In this document: positions 1 to 11,866 of the stretch, one piece after another
How the letters are laid out: every line of letters begins with the position of its first letter
How positions within the stretch are numbered: the stretch's first letter is position 1
DNA from: Dryomyza anilis
Lineage: Eukaryota > Arthropoda > Insecta > Diptera > Dryomyzidae
Length of the DNA stretch: 64,000 nt
Assembly: GCA_951804985.1 (NCBI GenBank)
Contig: OX638133.1
Location: 25,450,963 to 25,514,962, forward strand
Direction: 5' to 3'
The notes under the pieces: generated by a model
What the model was told of the DNA's origin: nothing
Database searches by the model: none
Seen by the model: only the letters and a program-made list of their open reading frames with translations
Program-made: the position numbers and the translations under genes

Positions 1-483
1 TTCATTTATTCATTTATTCATTTATTCATTTATTCATTTATTCATTTATTCATTTATTCATTTATTCATTTATTCATTTATTCATTTATTCATTTATTCT
101 TTTATTCATTTATTCATTTATTCATTTATTCATTTATTCATTCATTTATTCATTCATTTATTCATTCATTTATTCATTTATTCATTTATTCATTTATTCA
201 TTTATTCATTCATTTATTCATTTATTCATTTATTCATTTATTCATTTATTCATTTATTCATTTATTCATTTATTCATTTATTCATTTATTCATTTATTCA
301 TTTATTCATTTATTCATTTATTCATTTATTCATTTATTCATTTATTCATTTATTCATTTATTCATTTATTCATTTATTCATTTATTCATTTATTCATTTA
401 TTCATTTATTCATTTATTCATTTATTCATTTATTCATTTATTCATTGATTCATATATTCATTTATTCATTTATTCATTTATTT
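1..483. repeat. (TTTATTCA)n microsatellite
   Basis: The 8-bp unit TTTATTCA is repeated almost without interruption for about 480 bp. A few units are shortened to TTCA, and there are rare substitutions near 99 and 446. The array runs off the left edge, so its true length is unknown. Confidence 0.97.
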
Positions 484-1785
484 GTTTCTTACTATCATTA
501 AAATAAAATATTAATCCTGCAGTATCTCTTTTATGAATCCCCGATAAAATGAAAAATTCTGCAGCTGTCTGCTACAGTTATGAAAAATAAATTATTGATT
601 CTGTAAAATCAGACAATAATAAATTCCATGCCATCGTCGAAGAATCTCAGCCACGTCAAACGCATTCCGAACGAAGCCCGCTTTCTCTCTCAAGAGACAA
701 TTTAATTAACTTTGAATGCAATTCAAAATTGCGTTGAAGATGGCAGTTGGCAACCCTAATTGCGCGTCGCTCGTTTCGACCCATGCGACGACGATATCGC
801 ACCGCAACAAAGAGTCATCATTGACGCTTTTTAATTAAGATGGTGTCAATCACCGTGCAAGTGTGTTGTGGGTGTATGTGCCTGTGTGCGTTGTCATGGC
901 TGCCAACCGTTTCCGGCAACAAATACGAAAAATTGAATTACGTTCAAAGCTACCTTTTGCCATCATTGAAGCGAATGTGTGGCAACTCTGTGTCGCGCGT
1001 TCTCTCCGCCTTAGATCCGATCAGTCGGTGCACACATTGACAGGTCGCAGACAGGTTCGACTCACATGTCCCATGCGAATACGAGGTACGAGATTCCACG
1101 TCATGCTTAAAGAGGTAAAAAAAAATGTCGTCCAGGATGTAGAATTACAATGTGCAGTAGGTATTTTTCACACATGCAAACACAAAAATATTTCTAATAT
1201 TTTCAGTGTCGTTGTCAAGTTGCATGGCAGACATGTTGGAACAATGACACCGAGTTGTAGCCATCGGGTGCTTGAACACGTTCCACTTGTTAGACTAGCG
1301 AAGTCAATATACGCTGAGTTCATCATTAGATATTGCTATGTATATGGCAGTGATTCAAATTATTTTTTATGATATTGTAGATGAAAAAAAAAAATCGAAA
1401 GATAAATTTTATAATATTTGCATCTGAGATGAGCAACGTTTTTAGGTGATATTGGGTGGTTCCTCACTTTTTGTGCTCAATAAAAGCGCTTGAATGTTTA
1501 AAAAATAAAAACAACATATTTCAATTCACCATTCAGTTTTGCCTCTCTAAATAGTTTTTAACTCGTTCGACAAGTATGGAATTTTTATAGTGAAAAATTA
1601 ATTAAATCGTACATATTCTACACGCAAAGGAAGAAAACGTTTCTCACAAACATTAGACAAAAGCACTTCTTTGTGGATTTTTTAAAATAAACATTAAATA
1701 ACATTGTTTGTAGTAAACAAGTTTTTCGTTTGATTTTTAAGTAAAAACATAAACAATTATTTTATATTCAGTTTTATATTTTATT
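484..1785. other. mostly unique spacer with one intron-like signal
   Basis: No recognisable gene. The part from about 640 to 1110 is less AT-rich than its surroundings and has open reading on the + strand (894-1110, starting at an ATG in context GTCATGGCTGCC). It is followed by a good fly-type intron pattern: donor GAG/GTAAAA near 1114, a CTAAT branch-like motif near 1193, and acceptor ATTTTCAG ending at 1206. The short predicted peptide resembles nothing I recognise, so I do not call a gene. From 1380 to 1785 I see only AT-rich sequence. Confidence 0.4.
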
Positions 1786-2090
1786 TCTTTTTATTAATCT
1801 ATTATTTTTTTATTTATTCATTATTTTTTATTTATTTACTATTTTTTATTTATTTATTTATAATTTTTTTATTTATTTACATTTTTTTTATTTATTTTTT
1901 TTTATTTATTTATTATTTTTTTTTATTTTTTATTATTTTTTTATTTATTTATTATTTTTTTATTTATTTATTATTTTTTTTATTTATTGTTTTTTTTATT
2001 TATTTATTATTATTTTTATTTATTGTTTTTTTTATTTATTATTTATTTATTCATTTTTTTATTTATTTATTCATTTTTTATATATTACAG
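1786..2090. repeat. T-rich (TTTA)n-like low-complexity tract
   Basis: About 300 bp of T runs with TTTATTTA and TTTATTCA words. It is related in composition to the microsatellite at the left edge but too degenerate for a fixed unit. Confidence 0.9.
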
Positions 2091-2364
2091 TTTGACTATA
2101 ACAGTTTTAGAATTTTTCTCACAGAATCTTACAGTTTGAAAATACCTGAAAATTGCTCCCAGAAGTATGCAACATTTTAAGTGAATTTTATTTTATTAAA
2201 AGTATTTCGTTTCTCACAAAAAGAATTTTATAAGCCTCAATTGATTAATTGTAAAACAAGAAATGATCACAAAAAATTATCACAATGATCACAAAAAAAT
2301 TTAAAGTAGAGCTCAAGAAGAAAGAAGGCTCAAGACATTTAAACATATTCAGCCTAATTCTGTA

Positions 2365-2584
2365 CACCCAGAAAAAAAATCCCTCAACTCCCATTATAAT
2401 TGGTCAATAGGACAATTATTGATTTAATAGTATACAAAAAATATATATTTTCATATAAAATCAATGGCAATGTCATGGTATTTTCTAGTATTTAGTGGTA
2501 TTTTCCGATTAAAATAATAATTTATCCTATTGACTATTTTTAATAGTAAAAAAACTATTATTTATATAGTATTTTTTCTGGGTG
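2365..2584 (-). mobile_element. TA-flanked MITE (CACCCAGAAAA family), full copy
   Basis: A 220-bp non-coding element whose ends are inverted: CACCCAGAAAAAAA at the left and TTTTTTCTGGGTG at the right. A TA dinucleotide sits directly outside both ends (2363-2364 and 2585-2586), as expected for Tc1/mariner-type target duplication. The interior (GACAATTATTGATTTAATAG, AATGGCAATGTCATGGTATT) recurs at 2791, 25695, 30283, 62132 and 63927. Orientation is set relative to the 30283 copy. No coding capacity. Confidence 0.85.
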
Positions 2585-2790
2585 TATCCCGTCGCACACT
2601 GAGCTGGGGTCTAGATATTTTGGCCAAAATAATTATCTCCTTAACAATAACTCTATTTTGTATAAAAAAAAAATTGTATTCATATAATTAAGCTCTCGCC
2701 GATTTAGAATATGTTAACAACAAATACAATTTTAAAATGGCGGATCAACATTTTTTTGATGGTATGATCATGAAAATTGGTTTACGTATG

Positions 2791-2940
2791 ATTTAATCGG
2801 AAAATACCATTAAATACTAGAAAATACCATGACATTGCCATTGAGTTTAGATGAAAAGATTTATATTTTGTATACTATTAAATCAATAATTGTCCCATTG
2901 ACCAATTTTAATGGGATTTTAGGGAATTTTTTTCTGTGTG
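2791..2940 (+). mobile_element. TA-flanked MITE, 5'-truncated copy
   Basis: The right two-thirds of the CACCCAG-type MITE, from ATTTAATCGGAAAATACC to the degenerate terminus TTTTTTTCTGTGTG, followed by TA. The left end is missing. It lies 200 bp from a full copy in the opposite orientation. Confidence 0.75.
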
Positions 2941-3470
2941 TAGGAAGGGTGCACATTTATGCCTTTTTAAAATAATGCTGATTTAGTTCAGCTTTTCACG
3001 AGCACCATATGAAATAGTCATCGAATAATGACTTATTTATACCTTTGAAAAAATATTTATTGATTTAACTGGTATTGATTTATCTGGTAAGTGGTAAAGT
3101 GTGTTTAACTGAACATTTCATTGAAACAGTCTCTGTGAACGTCAAGTTATTATCACTTCATTATTTCTTGTGTTATATATTTCCGAATAATCACTGTTTT
3201 ACTTTCCCATATTTTTATGTTTCCATATTTTTTTATTTTATTTCTTTTATTTTTATTTCCATAATTTATTTGAAATTAATAGAAATAAACGGTTTATTAC
3301 ATACATTTAATAAGGCACCAAACTAAAAAAAAAACGTAATAATTCAGTTCAATGATTTGGAAAACTGAAAAAATCCACTTAACATATGTAGTAACAATAA
3401 TGAAGAGTTCAAATAAAGAAAGTAATCTTCCATATTTAAACGATGTTTATTTTTTTTACATTTATGATAT
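2941..3470. other. AT-rich spacer
   Basis: No gene, repeat or RNA signal recognised. Confidence 0.4.
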
Positions 3471-3680
3471 CAGAGATTCGTGATCAGAGACCTCGAATCC
3501 ATGTGTACTAATTTTCTTTGAAATACAGTCTTATTCAGGAATTTCATCCGCCATATTGAATTCAATATTTCTAATGTCAGTTTCGTAATCAGAGACCACG
3601 AAAATGTATGTGTACTAATTTTCTTTGAAATCCAGTAATATTTAAAATTTTCATCTGCCATTTTGAATTTAAAATTTTTT
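3471..3680. repeat. direct tandem duplication, ~105-bp unit
   Basis: Two adjacent diverged copies. Each contains ATCAGAGACC, then GTGTACTAATTTTCTTTGAA, then a CGCCAT/TGCCAT block before TTGAATT. The matching word ATCAGAGACC is offset by 105 bp between copies (about 3483 and 3588). Confidence 0.75.
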
Positions 3681-3971
3681 TTGTTTCATGTATTAATTGT
3701 TTTTTTCATATTAATTCACAGGTTTTGTAATTTATGAATAGTATCAGTACCATTTATTTATTAATTTCAATATTATTGAATGTAATGGTATATTTACTAT
3801 TGTTTTAATGGTATTTCTACTATAATAATAAAAGTCTTACTATGTGGCATGTAAAAACTTACTATCCGAATAGAAACATGTTCGTTTTGGACGTCATTCA
3901 GCGAGTTTACACAAAATGGTCGCATGCAAGAACTGGTAAGAACTGAATGTATTTATTGCAAATTCTACATA

Positions 3972-4236
3972 AAGGGTTTTCAATAAGAGCGCTACAAAAG
4001 TTTTTTTTCAAGGGTTTTTCAACAGGGACGCTACAAAAGTAGAGCGACAGGGACAGCAAACGACGCTATATTTTTTTGCCGCTCTTTTGACATTTCTCTT
4101 CAGTAAGGTTTGCCATTTCATGATGGAAGGATATACGAGCCAACAACGAGTCGAAATTATTAAAATCAGACTCGAGAAGTACAATCAATTATTGACAACT
4201 GAAGCAAACATTAGATGTGTTACAACCTCTTGAAAC
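3972..4236 (+). mobile_element. 5' remnant of an IS630/Tc1-mariner-type transposon
   Basis: A TA (3970-3971) precedes a terminal repeat beginning AAGGGTTTTCAATAAGAG, with an inner repeat of the same motif (CAAGGGTTTTTCAACAGGG). The same terminus occurs inverted at 8287. About 150 bp in, a + strand reading starts at 4121 with MMEGYTSQQRVEIIKI and breaks off after about 37 residues. This resembles the N-terminal helix-turn-helix of fly mariner-like transposases that start MERYT. The family assignment rests on that motif and on the TA target. The copy is truncated and non-functional. Confidence 0.55.
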
Positions 4237-5794
4237 GAGAAGTGTCTTTTTATAGGTGTGTGATTTTTAGATGTGAATTTAAATAAAATAAATTATACAA
4301 TTAAATAACTAAAATCAATTTTCTTTTTAAAAACTAGATTTAAATTTGTGTAGTCAACTTTAGTATTTCTGCCTAAAACAATGAAACCTAATATTTTGCA
4401 AAATGTATTGAGACATTTTATTTTTTTCATTTTATAATTATGAATGTAAACAATACATAGCAGATATATTACCACGTACTTTCTAAAGCCAAATATTAAA
4501 CTGATCTGTGTGTTTTTAATTTTTTTTTTTTTAATTTTACAGAACTTCAAACGTTCACATACCACACACATAGTTTCTAAGCGAGATGAGCTAATAAAAA
4601 AGTTTTTCAATTACATTTTGTTTAACCGAAAGTTTTCGCTGCCGTTTTAGCTTTAAATTTGATATGCCGCGCAACTGGCAGCCAGCTACTAACATCACCG
4701 ACCGAATGACGTTCCGAACTATTCGCTAAACAGCGCAAAATACCAAATGAACAAAATTAAAAAACTTATTTTCACTTTTCAATTTAAGTAATAATGAGCG
4801 TTAAAATTTTGACGTTTAAAGTTTTTACCTTTAAAACAATATACACAATTTTAAACACATTTCTTAATAGAAAGTTTTAGAAATATTTAAAATGATGACC
4901 GTTAACATATATTAATTTAAAAATTTCAATTTGAAAGATAACCTTAAATTCTTTATGCTGAAACATTTTAAATTCAAAAATTTGCAATACTAAATATTAA
5001 AGTGTTTTTCTTGGTAAGAGAAAATATATAAAAATAACTCAAACAGTGATTGAAATATTACAAAGCCGATTACAGGCGTTTTACTGTAGGCCTCATTATA
5101 ATTTTCTTTCAGTTAACAGCAACAAAATCAATTGTAACAAGTGACGCAAAGAGTGTCTGGCAACAAAGAAAAATGTAGTCATTATTAAATCGCTGTTAAG
5201 ACCACAATAAGTGGGAATCATTTGTTTTAAAAGCATTACACAGTAGGACACTTTGAGAAATATTAAAACAATAAAAGTGCAACTGTAAGTACTCCATGCT
5301 TGAGCGCGTGCTTTATAACCTTCTCCCATACTGTGGAGGCGGTGGGCGGTAGGCTTTGGCTGCCAAGTCACAAAAGACATATTAAAATGTATTTATGAAA
5401 AGCGTTATTAATTAATATAAAGGGAGCTTAAACAGAAGAAGAAAATTAAAAAGTAAACGTTTCTGTTTTTTAAGAGATCTATTAAATTTCCGCACATTAT
5501 ATTAGGGATTATTTATATTTGCGATTAAGTATGTCAAGTACGTAACGTTGCACCGTAGAAATATACGGTTTCATAGAAACAATTATATATTAGATTTTGA
5601 GAATTAATATGAAGTCATTTCACCCAACTTATTTTATACATTACAATAATTGGTTTATCAAAATTTAGATATATCGGCCATTTCACGTCAAACCGGGCTC
5701 TTTTCGAACAAAATGCATTTATGAGCTCCGATGTTTTTGAACTGTTACAGTCATGTTCTGTGCCAAAAAATATTTGACTGTTATTATTTTGTTC
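4237..5794. other. AT-rich spacer
   Basis: No gene recognised. A short stretch at 4640-4730 and one at 5090-5390 are less AT-rich but give no recognisable protein or RNA. The minus-strand open stretch at 5096-5380 has no family resemblance. Confidence 0.4.
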
Positions 5795-5845
5795 AACTTA
5801 AAATTTAAAATTTACTTTAAATTATCTATGGTTATGCGCCAATAT
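5795..5845. repeat. half-copy of the 209-bp palindromic element
   Basis: AAAATTTAAAATTTACTTTAAATT followed by CTATGGTTATGCGCCAAT matches the right arm of the palindrome at 19821-20029 (GACTTTAAATTTGC then TATGATTATGCGCCAAT). Only this arm segment is present. Confidence 0.5.
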
Positions 5846-6596
5846 TTTAAAATTAAACGAAATTGATTTCAATTTAAATGATTTTTTATTCAATTGCCCC
5901 TGAAAGTATGTAGCATTTGTGGTATGTAGCAACAATGCGAAATGCATACATACATCTAGGAGCAGCATTTACAAGTTAAACTGAAATTTTGTGTTCAATG
6001 TCACCTCGTCATATAATTCGTAGACTATTTTTGAGGGTGCACAATTTATAAAACACAAGTAATAAGCATTAGTAATGTTAACAGATGATGATTGCTGTTA
6101 GTAAAATACGTTTTTGGCTTTAGCATGTACACATACCATTTCACACGTGAACAGAAGATAGGAGTAAAATTGAAAATAACACAATTATAATATAAATAAA
6201 AAAAAAAGTAAAAAATATATAAAGTGATTTAAAATAATACAAAAATATTATAAAAACTATTTTTTTTAATATTTTTTTTACTAAAATTAAAAGAAACATG
6301 TGTTTTGTTTTAAAACAATTGTTTTAAATTTGAATAAATTTGTTTTCATTGTTGTTTGTGTTGATATCAATTGAAGGGTTTGGTGCAACAAAAAAAAGAT
6401 TAAGTTTATTTTTAAACTTTGCTATCAATAACAACAGTTTAAATGTGCCAATTATGCGGTTTTTTTTTTTTAATTTTACCTTATAAAATATGTATGTATT
6501 GTTGGATTTGCAAAGAAAAACTCTATAATTGTTATGTAACTTGGCTTAAAAACTTATTTTGAACGAAACTGGTACGATAAGTCGAAATTTAAAATA

Positions 6597-6776
6597 TCGA
6601 AACTAAAAATACCGAAGACAAAACTGTAGAAAATAAAAATGCCGAAACCTGAAAATGTCGAAAACAAAAATGTCGAAAACCAAAATTTCGAAAAAAAAAT
6701 GTTGAAAACTAAAATGTTGAAAAACAAAATGTCGAAAACTAAAACTATCGAAATTTAATATGACGAAATCATTTTT
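6597..6776. repeat. degenerate ~14-bp minisatellite (GAAAACNAAAATGTC)
   Basis: About twelve units built on AAAATGTCGAAAAC with substitutions (TTGAAAAC, TTTCGAAA, CTATCGAA). The complementary words GACATTTT and TTCGACAT recur loosely at 7330-7520, suggesting a related decayed block there. Confidence 0.75.
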
Positions 6777-7839
6777 TTCCGAAAAAAATATGGAAAATGT
6801 TGAAAAAACTTGAAGATAAAGATATTAAAAAAGAACGATTTTTGATTTTTAGCTACTCTAGGATTAATGCGGAGATTTTTAAATATGCTGCCTTCAAAAT
6901 ACCATCTTGGAATTTAGCTTCAACACTTATAAAAAAACAACAAAAATTTCTATATTTTTTTTTAATACTTTTTTAAGGACATGCAATTCGAAGTTCAAGG
7001 ATTGGTCATATGTTCATGTTAAGAAGAATTTTCCAATATATTGTTTTATTAGTTTTAAAACGAAACCTTATCAAAGTTTCTAGCATTAATGGATATTTCA
7101 ATAGGAATCATCATACAAAAGTTATCATTGACATTTTTTTAACTTTGGACTGTATCTCTGGAAAAAGTGATATCTTTGGAAATAGTGGTCGTAAAAAAAT
7201 GGTGAATACAGATCCCGATACCCATTATCAGTTGCCAAAATATCATTGAAATCGAAGAGAGTGAGTTGCAAATCCTACGAGATTTGGTGTGGACTTGCTC
7301 ATATTGGATTTGAAATTTGTATTTCAACATTTTGATATTTCTGCATTTTAATTTTCGACATTTTTTTGATCCTATAAAAAAAATGTTTTTGTATTTATAG
7401 TTTAAAAAATTTGTCGACATTTTCTAGCTTTAAAATATTTGTCGACATTTTGTGATTCGGCCAAATATTGTTTCGGAGTTCTAAGGCTTTCATAATTTCG
7501 ACATTTTTTTTCGATATTTCGTACGGGTCCCATTTTGAACTGCTGGACACTACCCTTTTTTCAGCAACGTATTTCGTTATTGGCTCCTCCAATGCGGCTG
7601 GCTTTCATTTTTTTTAGCAGATTGAGTTTCATTTTTTAGCAGATCGATATTGAATTGGCCATATTATTTTTGAATTAATAAATCAGAAAAATCCTTAAAT
7701 TCTAAAATATGACACATAACGACGCGAATATTAATAAAACTTAGTAATAATGAAAGCCACCATTTGGAATATGGAAATTTCAATTTTGAATTTAGAGAAA
7801 ACAAAAATCCTTCTACACTTTCTATACCAGTACTAGTTT

Positions 7840-7985
7840 TAAAAATAAAAATAAAAAAAAAACAACGAAAAAAAAAAAACAACGAAAAAAATATAAACGA
7901 AAATAAATAAAAAAAAAAAAAATAAAAAAAAAGAAAAAAAATAAAAAAAAAACGAAAAAAAATAAAAAAAAAAACATAAAAACAC
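7840..7985. repeat. A-rich simple repeat
   Basis: Runs of A interrupted by T or CG (AAAAAATAAAAAAAAAACG words). It directly abuts the palindromic element that starts at 7991. Confidence 0.85.
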
Positions 7986-7990
7986 AATTT

Positions 7991-8287
7991 ACAAAAGTAG
8001 AGCGACAGGGACAGCAAACGACGCCATATTTCTTGCCACTCTTTTGACATTTCTCTTCAGTAAGGTTTGCCATTTCATGATGGAAAGATATACGAATTCG
8101 AATTTCGGTAGTAAATTTTAATAATTTCGACTCGTCATGAAATGGCAATCCTTACTGAAGAGAAATGTCAAAAGAGCGGCAAGAAATATGGCGTCGTTTG
8201 CTGTCCCTGTCGCTCTACTTTTGTAGCGTCCCTGTTAAAAAAACCCTTGAAAAAAAACTTTTGTAGCGCTCTTATTGAAAAACCCTT
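7991..8287. mobile_element. palindromic (snap-back) relic of the MERYT mariner-type element
   Basis: The left arm 7991-8080 is the inverted complement of the right arm 8135-8224, with a ~55-bp centre. Both arms carry GTAGAGCGACAGGGACAGC and the start of the same reading (MMERYT at about 8078). The right side continues outward through AAGTTTTTTTTCAAGGG to the terminus TTGAAAAACCCTT at 8287, followed by TA. The left arm lacks the outer ~60 bp. This is the same family as 3972-4236. The two arms produce mirror-image open readings that are not genes. Confidence 0.7.
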
Positions 8288-8488
8288 TAGTTGGATGTGT
8301 CTCTATATTCCTATTCGTCCAATATAAGTTCAAATTTATAGGAACGTGGAACTTTTTTTGTATGATAGTTGGCCGGTAAACTGCAGTTCTACCCATATTT
8401 GGACGAAACAGATTCGTTATTTGAAACTTTCCAAGGGATATAGATACTTATAAATACTTTGGTACATAAAGTTTCACCAGTAATACTG

Positions 8489-8757
8489 TAGCGTCGATGG
8501 CTCAATTGGTTAGTGGATTCGACTACGAGCCGAAAGGGCAACGGTTCGATCACAGCTTCTGTCAATACCAAATATAGATATATTTTTCTATTCAACGCTA
8601 CCTCTCGGCAGTCCATGCAAACCTACTTGAGAAAATATTGCCTAAAAAAACTCTCCGCCGCCGTTCGGCATTAAACTTTGAGTACAAATATAACCCGCAC
8701 AGCTCAAATGGTGAGGGGTTCTTCAGAACTGAAGCGCCAAACGATTATTATTATTAG
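8489..8757 (+). mobile_element. tRNA-derived SINE, copy 1
   Basis: The head is tRNA-like with RNA polymerase III boxes: A box TGGCTCAATTG at 8498-8508, matching TRGYNNARNNG, and a B box at 8544-8552 (GTTCGATCA, one mismatch to GWTCRANNC). A body follows (TCTATTCAACGCTACCTCTC, then CGGCATTAAACTTTGAGTAC, then CTCAAATGGTGAGG). The 3' end is GCGCCAAACGATTATTATTATTAG, a TTA-type tail. Head, body and tail recur at 61657-61976. The element does not encode protein and would depend on a LINE for mobility. Confidence 0.8.
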
Positions 8758-10404
8758 TAATATTGACCACCAGCCCACGTGATTCTTCGAAGGTGTTCAC
8801 TAACATATCCCAAATAAGTATTAGAGTATATCCTTTTCATTGTATAAACAAAAAAAAACGCGTTTTTTTCCAAACCTAATTTCCAGAACAAGGAAAAATT
8901 AAATTGGAAAAAAAAAAATTAAAATCCCTTATCTACACGTTAACAAGGCCATGCATATGTTTTTGACCAGAAAATTTCTAGAACACTGAAAAAAAACTTA
9001 AAAACGTTTTAAATTAAAAAAATATTGTTTATTTCAGATTTTTTTTGTTTTTCTTATATTTAATTAGTCATCCGAGTGGAAATTGTTTAAGATTAGCCTT
9101 ATGTCGCATCCGTCCCTGATCAGAATGAGATAAGGCATCTCTACCAAAGGCCACCTGAAATGATACTGATCAGGATCGACTAAAGTAATCCTAATTTAAA
9201 ATCCACGTAAGGCAACCTGATCCAACTTTCATAAAAATACTGATCTTAACTCTATTTAATAAAACCTGATGTGACACATATAAAAAAAACCAGAATGGAT
9301 ATCGTAGGTATTAATATAATATGATCGAGATGTTATTAAAAATACTTCCAAACTATTTTGTATGATGTACGTTCTATATCACACATGTCACTGAGATTTT
9401 GCTTTTGCTTTACACTCAACCATATTTGCTACAAATCACAATCCATTCTCTCCTGTAGTAATATCCAGATATAGTTTTCTGCAGTAAGATTGTTTGCTTT
9501 TATCGATTGCACTCCAAATGTTTAAAAATTGTAGTGGAAATTTGTCAAAATTGAGACATGTGTCAGTTTTTATCAAAAATATGGATTTATATGCATTAAT
9601 ACAAATATATGGATTTTTACCTAAAAATTCTTATAATATGTATTTGAATATTGTATATGTAATTCCATATAAAAGCGAACCCTGCTAATTATGTTTCCAT
9701 TTGAACATAATCTATTTTAAAGGGTTAACTTAATGTACATCAGAGTTTATTACAACGCTGTTTATAAAGGATTTAGCAGGATATAAAAAAAGCAGTCGAA
9801 GAAAAGAAATAAAGAGATAAAAACAAAAGCTACTTCAAATTAAAATTAAACCAAACATTACTGCACATGAATTTAAAAATGGTTCATTAAATTAAATGGT
9901 CTGCACAATTGCAACACATTTACCATAAACTCCCTCACCCTCCCTCACATATAATTTTCAAAATCTATTTCAATATGTGTTCGACCAAAGCATTACAAAT
10001 GTGCTGTAGATATAGAATGTAGCTATTGAATATTGAAAAACGATCCACTCATAGAGATAAATGACGCACAAAAACTATGCAGCACAGTGAAGGGTCCTGC
10101 TTTTGCAGCAAGTAGCAACTGCAGGACATATGTTGTAACAGATACATGTGAATAATTTGCACAGTTGACTGATGATGGCATAAGTTAGGTGCTTACGTTG
10201 TCCTTGAACAGCGTATAAGTAGCATACTTTGTTTAAGGAGGGTGCTACACAAAAACACAAAGCATATCGCAGCATCGTATAATGCTCAAATTATAACAAA
10301 TAGTCTTTGAATAAAACTTAATAGTGCGGAAATTTAATACATGTTGGTTGTCAACGCACTGAATTTGAAGGAATAACAAAGCAGATTCTTTATTATATAA
10401 AATA
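8758..10404. other. AT-rich spacer
   Basis: No gene recognised. The small open stretches at 9494-9688 (+) and 10075-10275 (-) have no family resemblance. The segment near 9100-9260 and the one near 10080-10270 are slightly less AT-rich. Confidence 0.4.
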
Positions 10405-11689
10405 AGGACTACGTCGAATAAAATTGTCCGCTACAAAAATGAAAAAATCTAGAAATCTAGTAATCGATTTTATATAGAATAAAATATTTTATTTTGCAAA
10501 TTATTTTTAGATTTAAAAACAATATAAAAAACCAGAAATTAATGTTTTTTAATAAAAAGTTTTAATTTTTCCGGAACCCCTTCCATTAATGTTGTAATGG
10601 TAGTGTCCGACACCCTCACAGCTGCTGAAGACCACTTTCTTTTAAAGTCTTGAAGGTCTTTGGCCACTTTTTTTGTTGTCTTCATCTCCCTTTTTACTAA
10701 AGCCCAGTATCTCTCAATCGGCCTGAGTTCTGGACAGTTTGGTGGATTGGCTTCTCTAGGCACCAAAATCACTGCATTTTGTTGGATCCACTCTAAGGCC
10801 GTTTTGCTGTAGTGACATGCAGCGAGGTCAGGCCAAAAAAATGTGGACACTTCATGTTGGCGTAAAAATGGATGTAATCTCTTTTGCAAGCATTTCTTCA
10901 CATATATTTCGCTATTAATTATACCCGATGTCACGAATGAGCTGCTCCTTTTTCCACAACTGCAATTGCCTGCCAAACAAGGAATTTCTTTGATAATTTT
11001 GTCATTTTTTTTTATTTGAATTTATCAGCGACATTTCCTCGAGAATCGGCTGTATAAAATTCCTGCCCAGGTAGCTGAGAAAAGTCCGCTAAAACAGAAG
11101 TTTCGTCGTCCATTATGCAGCAATCGAATTTAAAAAAAAAATCTTGGTTCAGCTTTTTAGCTCGTTGCGGTTTCATTCTTGACGGCATTTCTATCCGGAA
11201 CTTTTTGGACCTTGTACGTCTTCAGCCCAGCTTCTTTCTTAGTCCTGCGCACGAAAGATTCTGACTAATCCGCCTTTCTCGCCAATTTCCTTCCGGATGA
11301 TTGGATCTTTCTTTAAAATATTCACAACCTTCTTCGACTTTACACGATCATGTGGGCCTTTTTATTTACCAGAACCTTTCTTCCGATCAATACTCAGGTC
11401 TTCCTTAAAGCGGTTGATAACGCGAGAAATGGTCTTAGGGTTAGCCCCTACCTCCTTGACAATTTTTTTAAAAGACCAACTAGGTTGTTTTTGAAAAATT
11501 TTAATTATATTTTCTCGCACTTCCACTTCGTTTGCCATTTTCGCGTTAAATAAATTTTGTATTGACTATAACTGACACAAATTATTTTCTGCCATTTAAT
11601 TCAGAGCTACCATGATCAAATTTTTTTAATTTGAATCTTGCAATAGCACATTATGGGAAGATATGTAACGGACAATTCGACGCAGTCCT
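10405..11689 (-). mobile_element. Tc1/mariner-superfamily DD37E transposon, copy 1
   Basis: A ~1.3-kb element with inverted ends AGGACTACGTCGAATAAAA (left) and CGACGCAGTCCT (right). TA is intact before the left end; the right flank is TG, so one side of the target duplication has mutated. It is closely similar along its length, in the opposite orientation, to 58100-59399. It contains one transposase gene on the minus strand, broken by frameshifts. Confidence 0.85.
10539..11538 (-). pseudogene. DD37E-type transposase, broken
   Basis: This would encode the cut-and-paste transposase of the surrounding element, which binds the terminal repeats and cuts at TA sites in the nucleus. The reading starts at an ATG at 11538 (MANEVEVRENIIKIFQKQPS) and has an N-terminal helix-turn-helix (KEVGANPKTISRVINRFKED), then a basic linker. 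Frame is lost near 11360 and again in the middle. The first catalytic Asp lies in the MDDET motif near 11108-11115. The C-terminal 145 codons (10976-10539) are open and contain WPDLAACHYSK with the second Asp and CPELRPIERYWALVK with the catalytic Glu. By my count 37 residues separate that Asp from the Glu of RPIE, the DD37E spacing known from the mosquito ITmD37E group. Inactive as it stands. Confidence 0.8.
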
Positions 11690-11866
11690 TGCATGTATTA
11701 GAGGATGGTAAGAGAAAACAGAAAAAATTAAAAGATTACAGAAAGAAATCGCTGCTGGAAAATCCAACGTTTTTATGATTGAATTGTATTATTTATTTTA
11801 AAGATATTTTTAAAAAACGACCTTCTTCAGTAATATTATTATTTAAATACAGTAAATGGCTGTTGA

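Noticed and set aside
7822..8327. Two small proteins with the same sequence on opposite strands
   Set aside because: They are the two arms of the palindromic transposon relic read outward; no independent gene is present.
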